Part shown: in pieces, positions 16,537 through 26,122 of the stretch
How the letters are laid out: each line of letters opens with the position of its first letter
How positions within the stretch are numbered: the first letter of the stretch is position 1
Origin: DASWTL01 sp966250385
GTDB taxonomy: Bacteria > Bacteroidota > Bacteroidia > Sphingobacteriales > Sphingobacteriaceae
NCBI GenBank assembly: GCA_966250385.1
Contig: CBINHC010000001.1
Location: forward strand, 1-64,000
Direction of reading: 5' to 3'
Length of the DNA: 64,000 nucleotides
The notes under the pieces: generated by a model
What the model saw: the letters and a program-made list of their open reading frames with translations, nothing else
Told to the model about the DNA's origin: nothing
The model's database searches: none
Made by a program: the position numbers and the translations under genes

Positions 16537-17910
16537 ATGAAAATGAAACCAATAATAAAATACCTGCTGATGCTTCCGCTTGGATTTGCGGCGGGTGATT
16601 TATCAGCACAGACCGCACCTTCTCCGGTGGAACTGACCCTGAAGGATGCGTTGAATTATGCATTGAAGAACAACCAGAACGTGCGGAAGGCGCAGCTCGA
16701 CATCCAGGGCGGCCGCTATAAAACCGATGAGGTCCGTGCAAGTGCTTTGCCGCAGGTCAACGGAAGCGCGTCACTGACAGACCAGATGATCAAACCGCAG
16801 TTCGTGCTTCCCGGTGATGCATTGGGAAGACCCGGTGAGCTGGTCACCCTGGAGAGCGGAACCACCTACAGCGCCAACGCCGGTGTGACCGTCAACCAGC
16901 AGCTCTTCAACCAGCAGGTCTTTACCGGGCTGAAAGCTGCCAGAGCGAGTGAATCGTTTTACGGGCTGAGTGCCGAACTGGCTGAAGAAAATGTGCTCCA
17001 GCAGACGGCAACCGCCTACTACCAGGTGCTGGTTACCCGTCAGCAGCTGGGTGTGATCGACGCCAATATCAGAAGCGTTCAGCAGGTTGAAAAGACCGTT
17101 GCCGACCAGTACAGGAACGGGCTTGCAAAGCGGATCGACCTGGATCGTGTCCGGGTGAATCTGACCAATCTGAAGACGCAGCGGGAGCAGCTCCTTAACG
17201 CGGTAACCCAGCAGGAGAACGGATTGAAATATACGATCGGAATGCCGGTACACGCAGCTGTCATTATCCCGGATGCTGAACTGAAATCTGTTGAGGCGCA
17301 GGCTCAGGCGCAATTGTCGGACTCCGTAAATGTGGAGGCCAAGACCGAGTACCAGCTCCTGAAAAAACAGGAAGACCTGCTCCGGTTGCAGAAAAAAGCC
17401 TATGAAGCCGAATACTATCCGAGCCTGGGGCTGGTAGGTAATTATTCCTACAACAGCATCAGTAACAAGTTCGACTTCCACAAATCCTCCGGCAGCTCGT
17501 TCGGGTATGATATGGCATCCGTCGGCCTTTCCCTGCGGATCCCGATCTTTAACGGGGGAGCGACGAAAGCCCGGATCAGACAGGCGGACGTCGACCTGCT
17601 CCAGGTACAGGAGGATCTCAGGAACACCAGACAGGCGCTGAATCTTGCCAACGAGAATGCCAAGCTACAGATCCGGAACAGTCTGAACACGATCAGCCTG
17701 CAGGAGGAGAATGTTCGCCTGGCAGAGGAAGTGTACAAAAGCACCCGGAACAATTACCAGAACGGCCTCGCTACGCTGACCGACCTGCTTGATGCGGAAA
17801 CTGCCCGTACGGCGGCTCAGAACAGCTACTCACAGGCCTTATTAAACTATAAACTGGCGGAGATCCAGATCACAAAAGCAAACGGAAACATCAAATCATT
17901 ATTAAACTAA
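16537..17910 (+). CDS. TolC family outer membrane efflux protein
   Basis: A 457-residue outer-membrane channel component of a tripartite efflux pump. A signal peptide (about 1-24) is followed by two homologous halves rich in heptad helices, typical of the TolC/OEP family (for example YALKNNQNVRKAQLDIQ near 47 and the LTDLLDAET segment near the C-terminus). It should form a trimeric channel and dock with the membrane-fusion protein encoded 2 bases downstream. Length and order TolC-MFP-RND are usual for Bacteroidota. Confidence 0.93.
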   Translation: MKMKPIIKYLLMLPLGFAAGDLSAQTAPSPVELTLKDALNYALKNNQNVRKAQLDIQGGRYKTDEVRASALPQVNGSASLTDQMIKPQFVLPGDALGRPGELVTLESGTTYSANAGVTVNQQLFNQQVFTGLKAARASESFYGLSAELAEENVLQQTATAYYQVLVTRQQLGVIDANIRSVQQVEKTVADQYRNGLAKRIDLDRVRVNLTNLKTQREQLLNAVTQQENGLKYTIGMPVHAAVIIPDAELKSVEAQAQAQLSDSVNVEAKTEYQLLKKQEDLLRLQKKAYEAEYYPSLGLVGNYSYNSISNKFDFHKSSGSSFGYDMASVGLSLRIPIFNGGATKARIRQADVDLLQVQEDLRNTRQALNLANENAKLQIRNSLNTISLQEENVRLAEEVYKSTRNNYQNGLATLTDLLDAETARTAAQNSYSQALLNYKLAEIQITKANGNIKSLLN

Positions 17911-17912
17911 AC

Positions 17913-18977
17913 ATGAAAAAGGGAATAATAACAGTCATCGCAATTGTCGCAGTAATTGCCTCCATTGGCTGGGTTTTATCAAATAACAAGAAGAAGAATG
18001 CGGCCAAAACAGCCGTTGTTGCCCAGGGTGCTTCCGGTGATGTGACCGTCCGGATCGATCAGATCAAGTCGGCTCCCGTAGAGCTTGATTTTACCGCGAA
18101 CGGAAATTTCATCGCAGCCCAGCGGATCACATTCAATGCCGAGAATTCCGGCCGGATCAGCCGGATCCTGGTCGATGAAGGCAGCCGGGTCAGCAAAGGC
18201 CAGTTAATAGCGGTAATTTCTACGGATATCCTGGCGGTAGATCTTCAGGCGGCTGAGGATGCTTACCAGACCGCTAAAAGAGACCTGGAGCGGTATGAAA
18301 GTTCCTTTCAGACCGGAGGCGTGACCCAGCAGCAGCTGGACCAGGCCCGTCTGAATACCCGGAATGCCCTGGCCAGACTGCAGCAGGCAAAAGTTCGCGT
18401 CGGTGATGCCAATGTAAAAGCGCCCTTCAACGGTATCGTTAACAAGCGCTTCATCGAACAGGGCGCCTACGTATCACCCGGTAACCAGCTCTTCGAGATT
18501 GTCGACGTGTCCAAACTGAAACTGGCGGTAACCGTCAACGAATCCCAGGTTGCAAACCTGAAGAAAGGCGACCAGGTCCGCGTTAAGTCGAATGTTTTTC
18601 CTGACAAGAACTTCACCGGCCGGATCAGCTTTATTGCTCCGCAGGCGGATAACACCCTGAATTTCCCGGTTGAGATCGAGATCGCCAATAATACGGACGG
18701 CGTCCTGAAAGCCGGGATGTACGGCACTGCGATCTTTGAATTCCCGGAACAGGCGCCCGCCGTGACCGTTCCCAGAACTGCGTTCGTGGGAAGTGTAAGC
18801 AGTAATAAGGTTTATGTGCTCGATAAAGGCAATGTTGCCCGGGAACGCAAGGTGATCGCCGGTCGCGTATTCGGTGACCGGGTTGAGATCCTGGAAGGTC
18901 TGAAAGAAGGGGAGACCGTAATCACCAGCGGTCAGATCAACCTCACTGACGGTGCAAAGGTATCCCCGATAAAGTAA
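17913..18977 (+). CDS. RND efflux periplasmic adaptor (membrane-fusion protein)
   Basis: A 354-residue HlyD/AcrA-like adaptor. One N-terminal membrane helix (about 4-24) is followed by split lipoyl (biotinyl-like) halves, a short alpha-hairpin (about 107-155), a beta-barrel domain and a membrane-proximal domain with the GVVKAGMYG-like motif near 265. It links the inner-membrane RND transporter to the TolC-like channel. The gene sits 2 bases after the TolC gene and 44 bases before the RND gene. Confidence 0.93.
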   Translation: MKKGIITVIAIVAVIASIGWVLSNNKKKNAAKTAVVAQGASGDVTVRIDQIKSAPVELDFTANGNFIAAQRITFNAENSGRISRILVDEGSRVSKGQLIAVISTDILAVDLQAAEDAYQTAKRDLERYESSFQTGGVTQQQLDQARLNTRNALARLQQAKVRVGDANVKAPFNGIVNKRFIEQGAYVSPGNQLFEIVDVSKLKLAVTVNESQVANLKKGDQVRVKSNVFPDKNFTGRISFIAPQADNTLNFPVEIEIANNTDGVLKAGMYGTAIFEFPEQAPAVTVPRTAFVGSVSSNKVYVLDKGNVARERKVIAGRVFGDRVEILEGLKEGETVITSGQINLTDGAKVSPIK

Positions 18978-19021
18978 TATTGAACGCCCCCGGGCATTCA
19001 TCACGCAAATAAGATTATTCG

Positions 19022-22000
19022 ATGAAAATCACAGAAATATCAATAAAACGGCCTACCCTGGTAGTCGTTGTATTTACTGTACTCAGTTTGCTGGGATTAT
19101 TGAGCTACTTCTCGCTGAATTACGAGTTGCTTCCGAAGTTCTCCCCGTCTGTGGTATCAGTAGCCACCGTATATCCCGGAGCGTCCCCGAGTGAAGTTGA
19201 GAATACGGTCACCAAGGAGCTTGAGGATGCGGTCTCTTCCATGGAAAATGTGAAGAAACTGGAAGCAAGGTCGTACGAGAGCCTTTCGGTAATTACCATT
19301 ACGCTCAAAGATAATGCAGATGTCGACCAGGCCCTGAACGACGCCCAAAGGAAAGTGAATGCGGTCCTTGGTCGTCTGCCCGACGATATCCAGTCGCCGG
19401 CCCTGAATAAATTCTCGCTCGACGACCTTCCGATCATAACGATGTCAGCTTCGGCCACCATGGACGATGCCCAGTTCTATGACCTGATGGATAAGCGGAT
19501 CGCTCCGATCGTATCCCGGGTCGCCGGTGTAGCCCAGGTAAACCTGATCGGCGGCCAGGAAAGAGAGATCCAGGTCGGTATCAATGCGGATAAGCTTGAG
19601 GGCTATAACCTGTCCCTGCTGCAGGTTCAGTCTGCGATCCTGAGCTCCAACATGGATTTCCCTACAGGTAGTGTGAAGACCGAGGACCAGGATATCCTGA
19701 TCCGCCTTGCCGGAAAATATCAGAGTGTTGAAGATCTCCGTAATCTGGTCATCAGTACATCGCCGGCCGGCGCACAGATTCGCCTCCGGGATATCGCCGA
19801 TGTGCAGGATGCACAGAAGGATGTGGAGAAGATCGCACGGGTTGACCGGAAAAGCGCAATTGCACTTCAGGTGATCAAGCAATCCGATGCCAATGCAGTA
19901 GAGGTAAGTGAAGGCGTCCGGAAGATCGTTGAACAGGTTGAAAAGGACTACGTGAAATACGGACTGAAGGTCAGTATCGCCAGCGACAGCTCGATCTTTA
20001 CCCTGCAGTCTGCCGATGCCGTTATCCATGACCTGATCCTGGCGGTCGTCCTGGTCGCATTCGTAATGCTGTTCTTCCTTCATTCCCTGAGAAATGCCGT
20101 GATCGTCATGGTGTCCATTCCGGCGTCCCTGATCGCAACCTTTATCGGGATGTATCTGATGGGATTCTCACTGAACCTGATGTCGCTCCTGGGTCTTTCC
20201 CTGGTGGTCGGTATCCTGGTCGATGATGCCATCGTGGTCCTGGAAAATATTTACCGGCACATGGAGATGGGCAAAAACCGGGTCCGGGCCGCTTTCGAGG
20301 CAACCAAGGAGATCGGGTTCACCGTAACCTCCATCACCCTGGTAATCGTCGTGGTTTTCTTCCCGATCGCTATCAGTACCGGTTTCGTCTCGAATATCCT
20401 CCGCGAATTCTGCGTGGTGGTGATCATGGCGACCCTGCTGTCATTGCTGACCTCGTTCACCATCGTTCCGCTGCTTTCTTCCAGATTCGGAAAGCTTGAG
20501 CACATTACCGGCAAGAACCTGTTCGGCCGGATCATCCTGGCGTTTGAGAAACAACTCCACAAATTCACGAACTGGGTAACCGGCATCCTGAAATGGGCCC
20601 TCGGACATAAGAAAACAACCCTGGGAGTAACCTTCCTGCTGCTGATCTCATCCTTTGTCCTGCTTGGCGCAGGTTATATCGGAGCGGAATTCTTCCCAAA
20701 GAGTGACCGCGGTGAATTCATCGTGCAGATCGAGCTTCCGAAGGACGCTTCAGTGGAGCAGACCAACCAGATGACCCGGAAAGCGGAAGAGTTTCTTTCG
20801 AAGAAGCCCGAGGTCACATCCCTGATCACCTCGGTGGGGCAGGCAAGTGAGGGTATGGGCGGATCGCAGGCGACTGCGTACGCTTCCGAGATCAACGTGA
20901 AACTGGTCGAGAAGAAAGACCGTGAGGACGAGTCTACGATTTATGCCGCCAAAGTCGGCCGCGAACTTAAGGAACTCTTGGTCGGAGCAAAGGTGAAGAC
21001 CGTTCCGGTCAGTATCCTTGGTACTGCTGAACGTGCGCCGATCGACCTGATCGTCGTCGGTTCAGACCTGGACAGCGTCATGAAATTCGCGGAGTCCGCC
21101 CGTAAGGAGCTGATGACCGTAGCTGGTGCATCCGAGACCAAGCTGTCGGTGGAAGCCGGAAACCCGGAGATCCGGGTGCAGGTTGACCGCGACAAAATGG
21201 CATCGCTCGGCCTGAACATGCAAACGGTCGGCGGGACGATGCAAACAGCCTTCAGCGGTAATACGGATGGTAAATTCCGCCAGGGAGAATACGAGTACGA
21301 TATCAATATCCGGTATCAGAGCTTCAACCGCCGGAATATCGATGACGTCCGCAACCTGTTGTTCGTCAACAATGCCGGTCAGCAGATCAAGCTTACCCAG
21401 TTCGCTTCCGTGACGGAGTCATCCGGTCCGAGCCAGCTGCAGCGGCGGGACAAGAGCACCGCGGTTTCCGTGCAGGCACAGTCCGTAGGTCGTCCTACCG
21501 GAACCATTGTTGCCGAGTGGCAGACGAAGCTGGACAAACTCCCGAGACCGACCGGCGTGAGCATGGTGTGGGGCGGAGACATGGAGAATCAGGCGGAAGG
21601 TTTCGGTACCCTCGGTATCGCGCTCCTTGCCGCGATCATCCTGGTATACCTGATCATGGTGGCCCTGTATGACAGTTTCGTGTATCCGTTCGTAGTATTG
21701 TTCTCCATTCCGCTTTCCATTATCGGAGCCTTGCTGGCCCTGGGACTGACGAATAACTCGATGAATATATTCACGATCCTGGGTATGATCATGCTGATCG
21801 GTCTGGTAGCCAAGAACGCGATCCTGCTGGTCGACTTCACCAACCAGATGAAGGCTGAAGGCAAGAGCACCTATGAGGCCCTCATTCTGGCCAACCATGC
21901 CCGGCTTCGCCCGATCCTGATGACGACGATCGCCATGGTGATCGGTATGCTTCCGATTGCGATTGCATCCGGCGCCGGTGCGGAGTGGAAAAACGGACTT

Positions 22001-22198
22001 GCCTGGGTAATCATCGGGGGACTGCTGAGTTCACTGTTCCTGACGCTTATCATCGTTCCGGTCATGTACCAGATCTTTGACAGGCTGATCAATAAGTTCA
22101 GCAAAAAGCAGGAGACCAAAACGATCGAAGAATTAATGACCGAGTCATATAATCACAAGGAAGTGAAGGAGTATGAGTTCGAGCCCGAGATGTTCTAG
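19022..22198 (+). CDS. RND family efflux transporter permease (AcrB/MexB-like)
   Basis: A 1058-residue inner-membrane proton antiporter of the HAE-1 class. It shows the usual plan: one N-terminal helix, a large periplasmic loop, six helices, a second loop and five to six helices. The proton-relay aspartates D401 and D402 are in the GILVDDAIVVLEN motif of the fourth helix, and SIPLSIIGALLAL and the LVAKNAILLVDF motif lie in the C-terminal half. It should export hydrophobic or amphiphilic compounds, driven by the proton gradient. The substrate range is unknown. Two hairpins downstream end the operon. Confidence 0.95.
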   Translation: MKITEISIKRPTLVVVVFTVLSLLGLLSYFSLNYELLPKFSPSVVSVATVYPGASPSEVENTVTKELEDAVSSMENVKKLEARSYESLSVITITLKDNADVDQALNDAQRKVNAVLGRLPDDIQSPALNKFSLDDLPIITMSASATMDDAQFYDLMDKRIAPIVSRVAGVAQVNLIGGQEREIQVGINADKLEGYNLSLLQVQSAILSSNMDFPTGSVKTEDQDILIRLAGKYQSVEDLRNLVISTSPAGAQIRLRDIADVQDAQKDVEKIARVDRKSAIALQVIKQSDANAVEVSEGVRKIVEQVEKDYVKYGLKVSIASDSSIFTLQSADAVIHDLILAVVLVAFVMLFFLHSLRNAVIVMVSIPASLIATFIGMYLMGFSLNLMSLLGLSLVVGILVDDAIVVLENIYRHMEMGKNRVRAAFEATKEIGFTVTSITLVIVVVFFPIAISTGFVSNILREFCVVVIMATLLSLLTSFTIVPLLSSRFGKLEHITGKNLFGRIILAFEKQLHKFTNWVTGILKWALGHKKTTLGVTFLLLISSFVLLGAGYIGAEFFPKSDRGEFIVQIELPKDASVEQTNQMTRKAEEFLSKKPEVTSLITSVGQASEGMGGSQATAYASEINVKLVEKKDREDESTIYAAKVGRELKELLVGAKVKTVPVSILGTAERAPIDLIVVGSDLDSVMKFAESARKELMTVAGASETKLSVEAGNPEIRVQVDRDKMASLGLNMQTVGGTMQTAFSGNTDGKFRQGEYEYDINIRYQSFNRRNIDDVRNLLFVNNAGQQIKLTQFASVTESSGPSQLQRRDKSTAVSVQAQSVGRPTGTIVAEWQTKLDKLPRPTGVSMVWGGDMENQAEGFGTLGIALLAAIILVYLIMVALYDSFVYPFVVLFSIPLSIIGALLALGLTNNSMNIFTILGMIMLIGLVAKNAILLVDFTNQMKAEGKSTYEALILANHARLRPILMTTIAMVIGMLPIAIASGAGAEWKNGLAWVIIGGLLSSLFLTLIIVPVMYQIFDRLINKFSKKQETKTIEELMTESYNHKEVKEYEFEPEMF

Positions 22199-22219
22199 TC
22201 TTGTTGTGGTTAATTTGAG

Positions 22220-22250
22220 AAAGGGGGGAGTCGTCAGACTTCCCCTTTTT
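22220..22250 (+). terminator. Rho-independent terminator of efflux operon
   Basis: AAAGGGG pairs with CCCCTTT and AGTC with GACT around a small internal bulge, followed by a run of T. It lies 21 bases after the RND stop. Confidence 0.8.
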
Positions 22251-22315
22251 CGTTAGCGGCCGTCGTATGCCGGCGGCATGGCCTTGCCTTCATGCCACAC
22301 CCTGAAACCTTCAGT

Positions 22316-22350
22316 AAAAAAGTCTCCTGCTGTTGTGCAGGAGACTTTTT
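22316..22350. terminator. Bidirectional terminator
   Basis: A perfect ten-pair stem (22321-22330 with 22337-22346) is flanked by A-run on the left and T-run on the right, so it can end transcripts from both sides. It stops the minus-strand 41-residue gene and backs up the efflux operon terminator. Confidence 0.85.
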
Positions 22351-22375
22351 GCTCATGGTGAGAGCACTGCTGGCA

Positions 22376-22501
22376 TTATTTGCCCGGCTTCTTCTTATTG
22401 CCGGATGCCATTTCTTTTGCTGCGTTGCTTTTCTCTTCCTTTGAAGTCTTCGGATCACGCATTTCAGCTGACGCCTTAGATTTTTCTTTCTTGTTTGCCA
22501 T
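22376..22501 (-). CDS. Small lysine-rich hypothetical protein (41 aa)
   Basis: A complete 41-codon frame, ATG to TAA, on the minus strand. The product begins MANKKEKSKASAE and ends KKKPGK; about a third of residues are Lys or Arg, with no hydrophobic segment, so it is probably disordered and nucleic-acid or ribosome associated if expressed. A good terminator 26 bases after the stop on the same strand supports a real transcription unit. I recognise no family. It could also be a stress-induced small protein. Confidence 0.6.
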   Translation of the reverse strand: MANKKEKSKASAEMRDPKTSKEEKSNAAKEMASGNKKKPGK

Positions 22502-22596
22502 AGCCGTATATTTACTTCAGAATTAGAACAATCATTTCACGGGCGGGTTTCGACCGTTGTTGATATTCTTTCGGAGCAATGAGTTAAGCAGGCTGC

Positions 22597-25401
22597 ATGA
22601 AGATACTGTTACCCCTTTTATTTTTTCTGAGTTCTTTATATGCCTGGGGAAGTGAGGGGCGGGACACGGTTAAACGGCAATGGAAGCTTCCGGCCGGGGT
22701 TCGCGAGGGGGATTATGACCGGAATTCGGTCATCGTCAAGTTCAGGAGTTCCGCAGCTGCGTCCTTAAGGAAGAAGCTGATGCTCCGGAGCGCTGCCGTA
22801 CATGATCAGCGCAGGATGTTTCCCGATGCCGGACCGGCAACCGCAGAGGCCGCCCGGGGCCTCGCGCGGATCGTTGAGCTTCGTATCGCCTCGCATCAGC
22901 CGATAGAAAAGGTTATCAATGAACTGCTCGGCAATGATCAGGTCGAGTACGCCGAGCCGCGGTATTTCCACCGGGTCTCCTATCTGCCGGACGATCCTTT
23001 GCTGAACAGCCAGAGTTGTCTTGAACAGATCCGGGCGCAGCAGGCGTGGGACGTCGTGCGTAACGCCAGCGGGGTCATCATCGCTATCGTGGATTCCGGC
23101 TCCGATCTGGATCATCCGGACCTGGAGCCGAACATTTATCTCAATACCGCGGATCCGGTGAACGGAATTGATGATGACGGCGACGGGTATATTGACAATT
23201 ACCGGGGCTGGGATTTCGTCGGCCGGAGTGCGGGCAGTCCCATTGAAGACAATGACCCGGACGTCCGGAGCGATTCCACAGATCACGGGGTTCATGTGAG
23301 TGGTCTGGCCTCGGCGGCGACGGATAACGGAATCGGTGTTTCCGGGATCGGCTTCAATGCCCGGCTGATGATCATCAAAGCGGGAGCGGATAATGACGGA
23401 AGCTCCATCTACCGGGGTTATGAAGGCATTAAGTATGCAGCAGACCATGGCGCGGCGATCATCAATTGTTCCTGGGGCGGATTCGGAGGAGGTGCCTACG
23501 GACAGGATATTGTCAATTATGCCCTGAGCAAGGGCTGTCTCATCGTCGCTGCGGCCGGAAACGAGAACTCGGAACGGCCCGAGTACCCCGCAGCCTATCC
23601 CGGGGTAATTTCCGTCGGCAATGTCCGGAGCAACGATGTGAGAAACCCGTCATCAAGTTACGGCTCCACCGTAGACATCTTTGCGCCGGGTTCAGGGATA
23701 CTAAGTACCGTCAATGGCGGCCGGTATGCCTCCTATACCGGTAGTTCGATGGCTGCGCCGCTCGTATCAGGGGCGGCAGCACTCGTGAAAACCGCATTTC
23801 CGGATCTCGACATGCAGCAGGTGGGGGAGCAGCTCCGCGCCACGGCGGATTTTATCGACGATCTGAATCCCGGATTTGAAGGAAAGCTTGGAAAGGGGCG
23901 TCTGAACGTCCTCCGGGCCGTAACCGAAATAACGCCTTCCGTCCGGAACCAGCGGCTGACGGTCAGGGACAAGGGTAACGGTTCCATTCCCGCCGGCGAC
24001 ACGGTCCTGATATACCTGGACCTGAAGAATTTCCTGGCGGCGGCCTCCGGGGTGAGCGTCACCCTTTCAGCCACAGAACCTGCTGTCCGGATCCTGAACG
24101 CGGAGGTTGCGGCGGGAACGATCGGTACCCTGGAAACCCGCCCGATGGTCGGGCCGTTCCGGGTTTTCATCGGGAAGGAGATCGCCGATAATACGAATGT
24201 GGATTTCCGGATCAGCTATTCCGGGAACAACGGCGGATACACGGATTTTGAAATGTTTTCGCTGGTCGTTTCTGCTGACTACATCAACGTTCTGGTCAAT
24301 AAGGTGGCGACCACGTTTACCAGCAACGGGCGGATCGGGTACAGCGGGGCCGATGCCGTTGACGGCATCGGATTCAGCTATAAAGGGGAGGAGCTGCTGT
24401 ATGAGGCGGCGCTTATGATCGGCAATTCGCCCGTTCGCGTCTCCAACAATGTCCGGGCGACCAACGGAAATGCTGATGAGCATTTTGAGAAACAGGTTCG
24501 CGCGCGGGAGAAGAATTCGGATCCGGGCATCTTTGAGGGGAGTTCCGCCTTTGACGATTCGGGGAATCCGCAGAGCCTGAACCTATATATTTCACACCGG
24601 ATGCTGGCTGCGTCTTCCGTTCCGGACGATAAGTATGTGCTGGTCGAATACGACATTCAGAACAAGAACAGCTTTCCGCTTTCAAATATTTTTGCCGGAC
24701 TCTTCATGGACTGGGATGTGGATGATGACGGCGCGGATGTAACCCGTTTCGATGCCGCGAGCCGGACCGCCTATACCTACTCGAAACGGGGCGGACACCC
24801 GTATTCCGGAGTGAGGCTCCTGACGCCGGGCGACCCGGTCTATTATCCGTTATCCTACCAGATACCGGGCGACCCGCTACAGACGGGCGGTTTCACGCTG
24901 GCCGAGAAGTATCAGACGCTTTCCAGCGGCGTCAAAAAGATCAGTCTCGGAGACGACGTCCCGGGCGGATATGACGTGCTGTACGTTCTGGGAACCGGGC
25001 CCCATACCATTCCTGCAAACGGTTCGGTCAAGGTTGCGTTCGCCCTCATCGGGGGAGATGATCTCCAGGATGTCGATGCCAGCGGACAGGCGGCGCAGAC
25101 GCGTTATCAGACTCTTCAGCAGGTCCCGCCGGTTTCGGCCGCACTTGAACTGAAACAGAACTACCCCAACCCGGTCAGTGGCAGCACCACGATTGAATTC
25201 AACATACCGGTTACCGGGCCGGTAGATCTCACGCTCTATAATGTGCTGGGGCAACAGGTCGGAAACCTGATGAACTCCACGCTCGAGGCCGGCGTATACC
25301 GGGTAACTCCGGACCTGACGGGTCTTCAGAACGGCCTGTATTTTTACAGGCTTCGGTTTAATAATGAGGAAAAGACGCTGAAGCTGCAGCTGCAGCGCTA
25401 G
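22597..25401 (+). CDS. Secreted subtilase (S8 peptidase) with type A T9SS C-terminal domain
   Basis: A 934-residue secreted serine protease. A signal peptide (about 1-18) and an inhibitor-like propeptide (about 35-125) precede the S8 domain (about 135-440). The catalytic triad is D166 (IVDSGSDLDHPDL), H230 (DHGVHVSG) and S384 (GSSMAAPLVSG), with the oxyanion Asn in the AAGNEN region. An EDDDGDGYID-type calcium-binding loop occurs near 185. Beta-rich modules follow (about 445-845), then a type A sorting domain (about 855-934) with NYPNPV and the YNVLGQQV motif. It should be exported by the Sec system, moved across the outer membrane by the type IX system and have the tail removed. The stop shares bases with that of tdk on the other strand. 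Confidence 0.93.
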   Translation: MKILLPLLFFLSSLYAWGSEGRDTVKRQWKLPAGVREGDYDRNSVIVKFRSSAAASLRKKLMLRSAAVHDQRRMFPDAGPATAEAARGLARIVELRIASHQPIEKVINELLGNDQVEYAEPRYFHRVSYLPDDPLLNSQSCLEQIRAQQAWDVVRNASGVIIAIVDSGSDLDHPDLEPNIYLNTADPVNGIDDDGDGYIDNYRGWDFVGRSAGSPIEDNDPDVRSDSTDHGVHVSGLASAATDNGIGVSGIGFNARLMIIKAGADNDGSSIYRGYEGIKYAADHGAAIINCSWGGFGGGAYGQDIVNYALSKGCLIVAAAGNENSERPEYPAAYPGVISVGNVRSNDVRNPSSSYGSTVDIFAPGSGILSTVNGGRYASYTGSSMAAPLVSGAAALVKTAFPDLDMQQVGEQLRATADFIDDLNPGFEGKLGKGRLNVLRAVTEITPSVRNQRLTVRDKGNGSIPAGDTVLIYLDLKNFLAAASGVSVTLSATEPAVRILNAEVAAGTIGTLETRPMVGPFRVFIGKEIADNTNVDFRISYSGNNGGYTDFEMFSLVVSADYINVLVNKVATTFTSNGRIGYSGADAVDGIGFSYKGEELLYEAALMIGNSPVRVSNNVRATNGNADEHFEKQVRAREKNSDPGIFEGSSAFDDSGNPQSLNLYISHRMLAASSVPDDKYVLVEYDIQNKNSFPLSNIFAGLFMDWDVDDDGADVTRFDAASRTAYTYSKRGGHPYSGVRLLTPGDPVYYPLSYQIPGDPLQTGGFTLAEKYQTLSSGVKKISLGDDVPGGYDVLYVLGTGPHTIPANGSVKVAFALIGGDDLQDVDASGQAAQTRYQTLQQVPPVSAALELKQNYPNPVSGSTTIEFNIPVTGPVDLTLYNVLGQQVGNLMNSTLEAGVYRVTPDLTGLQNGLYFYRLRFNNEEKTLKLQLQR

Positions 25402-25988
25402 GCCGGATCGCAGCCCTGAAGATAGCAGGCGCGGCAGCGGGGCTCATAGCTGTCCTTCTCGCCCAGCAGGATTCTGGACTCGCTGGCTGCGGTACGGAAG
25501 GAATAAGAGGCAGGACCGCCGCAGCATACGCAGACCGCGTGCACTTTGGTGACCTCTTCCGCCACTGCCATCAGCGCCGGAATAGGGCCGAAGGGCTGGC
25601 CCTGGAAATCCATGTCGAGACCGGCGACGATCACGCGGATGCCTTTGGACGCCAGTTTATTGCATACGTCGGGAAGCTCAGCGTCGAAAAACTGCGCTTC
25701 ATCAATGCCGACGACCTGGGTATTGGAACCGAGCAGCAGGATCGAGGAAGCGCTTTCCACAGGGGTAGAGGGAATCGAATTCCGGTCATGGGAGACCACG
25801 TCGGTCTCATCGTAACGCGTATCGGTCTTCGGTTTAAAGATCTCGACATCCATCTTAGCGATCTGGGCTCTTTTCAGGCGGCGAATAAGTTCTTCGGTTT
25901 TCCCGGAAAACATGGATCCGCAGATCACCTCGATGCTTCCGGTCATATTGTTTCTCCGCCTGTGGTTTCGTTCGCTAAACAACATCAT
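25398..25988 (-). CDS. tdk: Thymidine kinase (type II)
   Basis: A 196-residue cytoplasmic kinase that phosphorylates thymidine to dTMP in pyrimidine salvage. The P-loop GSMFSGKT has K30, a DEAQFF motif supplies the catalytic Glu, and Cys pairs CVCC and CRAC form the structural zinc site. The VAGLDMDFQG lasso-type segment is also present. Two adjacent in-frame ATGs exist (25988 and 25985) plus one further in at Met15; the family length favours an outer one. The last four bases overlap the subtilase stop. Confidence 0.95.
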   Translation of the reverse strand: MMLFSERNHRRRNNMTGSIEVICGSMFSGKTEELIRRLKRAQIAKMDVEIFKPKTDTRYDETDVVSHDRNSIPSTPVESASSILLLGSNTQVVGIDEAQFFDAELPDVCNKLASKGIRVIVAGLDMDFQGQPFGPIPALMAVAEEVTKVHAVCVCCGGPASYSFRTAASESRILLGEKDSYEPRCRACYLQGCDPA

Positions 25989-26070
25989 AGTAGTATTCCC
26001 GCAGACAAATATCCGAAATAATCGAGTAATTTATTTCATTTTTAAAACTGCAGCCAAAGTTCATTGTGTT

Positions 26071-26078
26071 TATCTTTG
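26071..26078 (+). promoter_or_regulatory. Putative -7 box (TATCTTTG)
   Basis: An exact TAnnTTTG lies 44 bases before the ATG at 26123. No clear -33 is seen. Transcription would start near 26083, which rules out the longer upstream start at 26066. Confidence 0.55.
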
Positions 26079-26122
26079 TAAAACAGGGGAATAAGTTATC
26101 ACCTTCCTTAGCCTATCACAAT

